From: JAMIFN01 sp964608575
GTDB lineage: Bacteria; Pseudomonadota; Gammaproteobacteria; Burkholderiales; Burkholderiaceae_C
Direction of reading: 5' to 3'
Length of the DNA stretch: 23,088 nt
Assembly: GCA_964608575.1 (NCBI GenBank)
Contig: CAZSPW010000016.1
Coordinates: forward strand, 1-23,088
Below the pieces are notes generated by a model, which saw nothing but the letters and a program-made list of their open reading frames with translations, was not told the origin of the DNA and did no database searches. Below are positions 22,007 through 23,088 of the stretch, piece by piece (within the stretch, counting starts at the first letter, position 1; every line of letters begins with the position of its first letter). The position numbers and the translations under genes are program-made.

Positions 22007-23088
22007 ATGCCCAAGAAAAAACACCCCTCTGCTGAGGAAAGCCTCAGCCAAGCCGATATTGATGCCCAGCCCTTTATGGCTGACGAAGACGACGCGCCCT
22101 ATATCGCGCCCGAAGACTTTGCCAGCGATGATGATGCGGCTATGCCTTGGCTCAATGCCGAGCCTGCACCTGCCGAGGCGCCTGTGGCTGCCAAAAAAAC
22201 GGCGCGTAAAACCGTCAGCAAAACGCCTAGCGCGGCTGTGGCCAAATACCGCGCGCAGCAACAGGCGGGCGACGGCCTGCCCACCCCTAACAGTTTGAGC
22301 CTGAGCAGCATCCCCGATGCTCAAATCGCGCAGCTGCGTATTCCGCCGCATTCGCTGGAGGCAGAAAGCTCGGTACTCGGCGGCTTGCTGCTGGATAACC
22401 ACGCCTGGGAAAACATTGGCGATTTGCTCAAAGAAGACGATTTTTATCGCTATGAACACCGCCTGATTTATGGCGCGATTGCCGCCCTCATCAATGGCAG
22501 CAAGCCAGCCGATGTCATCACGGTGTTTGAAGCCCTGCAACGCAAAGGCAAGGCCGAAGAAGCGGGCAGCCTGCCTTACCTCAACAGCCTAGCGCAATTT
22601 GTGCCCAGCGCCAGCAATATCCGCCGTTACGCCGAAATCGTGCGCGAACGCAGCATCTTGCGCCAATTGGTCAGCGCCAGCGATGAAATTTCTACCCGCG
22701 CCTTCAATACCCAAGGTCTGGAAGTAGCCAAGGTGCTGGACGAAGCCGAGCAGAAAATCTTCAAAATCGGCGAAGAATCCTCGCGCATGAAGCAGGGCTT
22801 CATCAAGATGGACAGCCTGGTCGTTGATTTGATGGACAAGGTGCAGGAACTATCGGAAAACCCCAACGATGTCACGGGCGTGCCTACAGGCTTTTACGAT
22901 TTAGACCGCATGACCAGTGGTCTGCAAGCGGGCGATTTGGTGATTTTGGCGGCGCGCCCTTCTATGGGTAAAACCTCGCTGGCCATCAATATCGCCGAGC
23001 ATGTGGCCTTGAATGAAGGCATGCCTGTGGCCGTGTTTTCTATGGAGATGGGCGCGGCGCAGTTGGCGGTGCGTATCGTCGGCTCCAT
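22007..23088 (+). CDS. dnaB: Replicative DNA helicase DnaB (3' end outside window)
   Basis: Hexameric helicase that unwinds DNA at the replication fork; 360 residues are visible. The family core begins at about residue 111 with RIPPHSLEAESSVLGGLLLDN, the N-terminal domain, and includes YLNSLAQFVPSASNIRRYAEIVRERSILR. The ATPase domain begins about 290 (GVPTGFYDLDRMTSGLQAGD) with Walker A ARPSMGKTS (Lys322), then VAVFSMEMGA. The Walker lysine is about 86 residues later than in E. coli DnaB (236). The difference comes from an N-terminal extension that is acidic in residues 19-60 (DEDD, PEDFASDDDA) and lysine-rich in 69-95 (AAKKTARKTVSKTPSAAVAKY). An internal start at residue 24 or 47 would still leave an extension. 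No Shine-Dalgarno is evident at 22007. Confidence 0.95.
   Translation, partial: MPKKKHPSAEESLSQADIDAQPFMADEDDAPYIAPEDFASDDDAAMPWLNAEPAPAEAPVAAKKTARKTVSKTPSAAVAKYRAQQQAGDGLPTPNSLSLSSIPDAQIAQLRIPPHSLEAESSVLGGLLLDNHAWENIGDLLKEDDFYRYEHRLIYGAIAALINGSKPADVITVFEALQRKGKAEEAGSLPYLNSLAQFVPSASNIRRYAEIVRERSILRQLVSASDEISTRAFNTQGLEVAKVLDEAEQKIFKIGEESSRMKQGFIKMDSLVVDLMDKVQELSENPNDVTGVPTGFYDLDRMTSGLQAGDLVILAARPSMGKTSLAINIAEHVALNEGMPVAVFSMEMGAAQLAVRIVGS

Overview
The window is a 23 kb stretch of chromosome from a Gram-negative bacterium, most likely a betaproteobacterium of the order Burkholderiales or a close relative. This rests on the style of the proteins (PepN, DnaE, XerC ending in a YDAAHPRAK-type tail, a Rieske gene next to a short SppA) and on the moderately high GC content. 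I cannot name a genus. Most genes are housekeeping or central metabolism. No tRNA, rRNA, CRISPR array, transposase or prophage gene was seen.

Layout. (1) 1-2057: a divergent iron locus. A TonB-dependent siderophore receptor runs off the left edge on the minus strand. Two Fur-box-like palindromes separate it from a periplasmic ferric-iron-binding protein that has no permease or ATPase beside it. (2) 2091-6603, minus strand: a propionyl-CoA carboxylase operon, pccB, then a secreted double-META-domain protein, then pccA, closed by a clear hairpin terminator. (3) 6937-14692, plus strand: pepN, a SIMPL/DUF541 protein overlapping dnaE by four bases, and bioD. (4) 14801-17160, plus strand: a Rieske protein, a short SppA-type peptidase and xerC, the last two touching at TAAATG. 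(5) 17175-19452: queA (minus) and ftsY (plus), divergent. (6) 19510-21667: an acyl-CoA ligase (plus) and dgkA (minus), convergent around a cluster of short palindromes. (7) 21668-23088: a repetitive stretch with a 100-N assembly gap, then the 5' part of dnaB, whose product has an unusually long N-terminal extension.

The most interesting signal is in the non-coding DNA. Three near-identical 30-bp elements (2140-2169, 14713-14742, 21216-21245) each lie just downstream of a gene and in the same orientation as it (pccA, bioD, acyl-CoA ligase). Each begins with a small hairpin and shares a GGCGGCTTAAAAC-like tail. The hairpin core (CTGCCTGAGCAGCT when read on the other strand) also occurs exactly once inside pepN and imperfectly inside the receptor gene. 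It could be a dispersed 3'-end element or an uptake-signal-like word. Two other dispersed repeat types are present: a 91-bp imperfect inverted repeat (1967-2057) and a GTAGGTCGGG..CCCGAC palindrome cluster (21114-21202). The N gap is flanked by the same 55 bases on both sides, which looks like a k-mer overlap between adjoining contigs rather than missing sequence.
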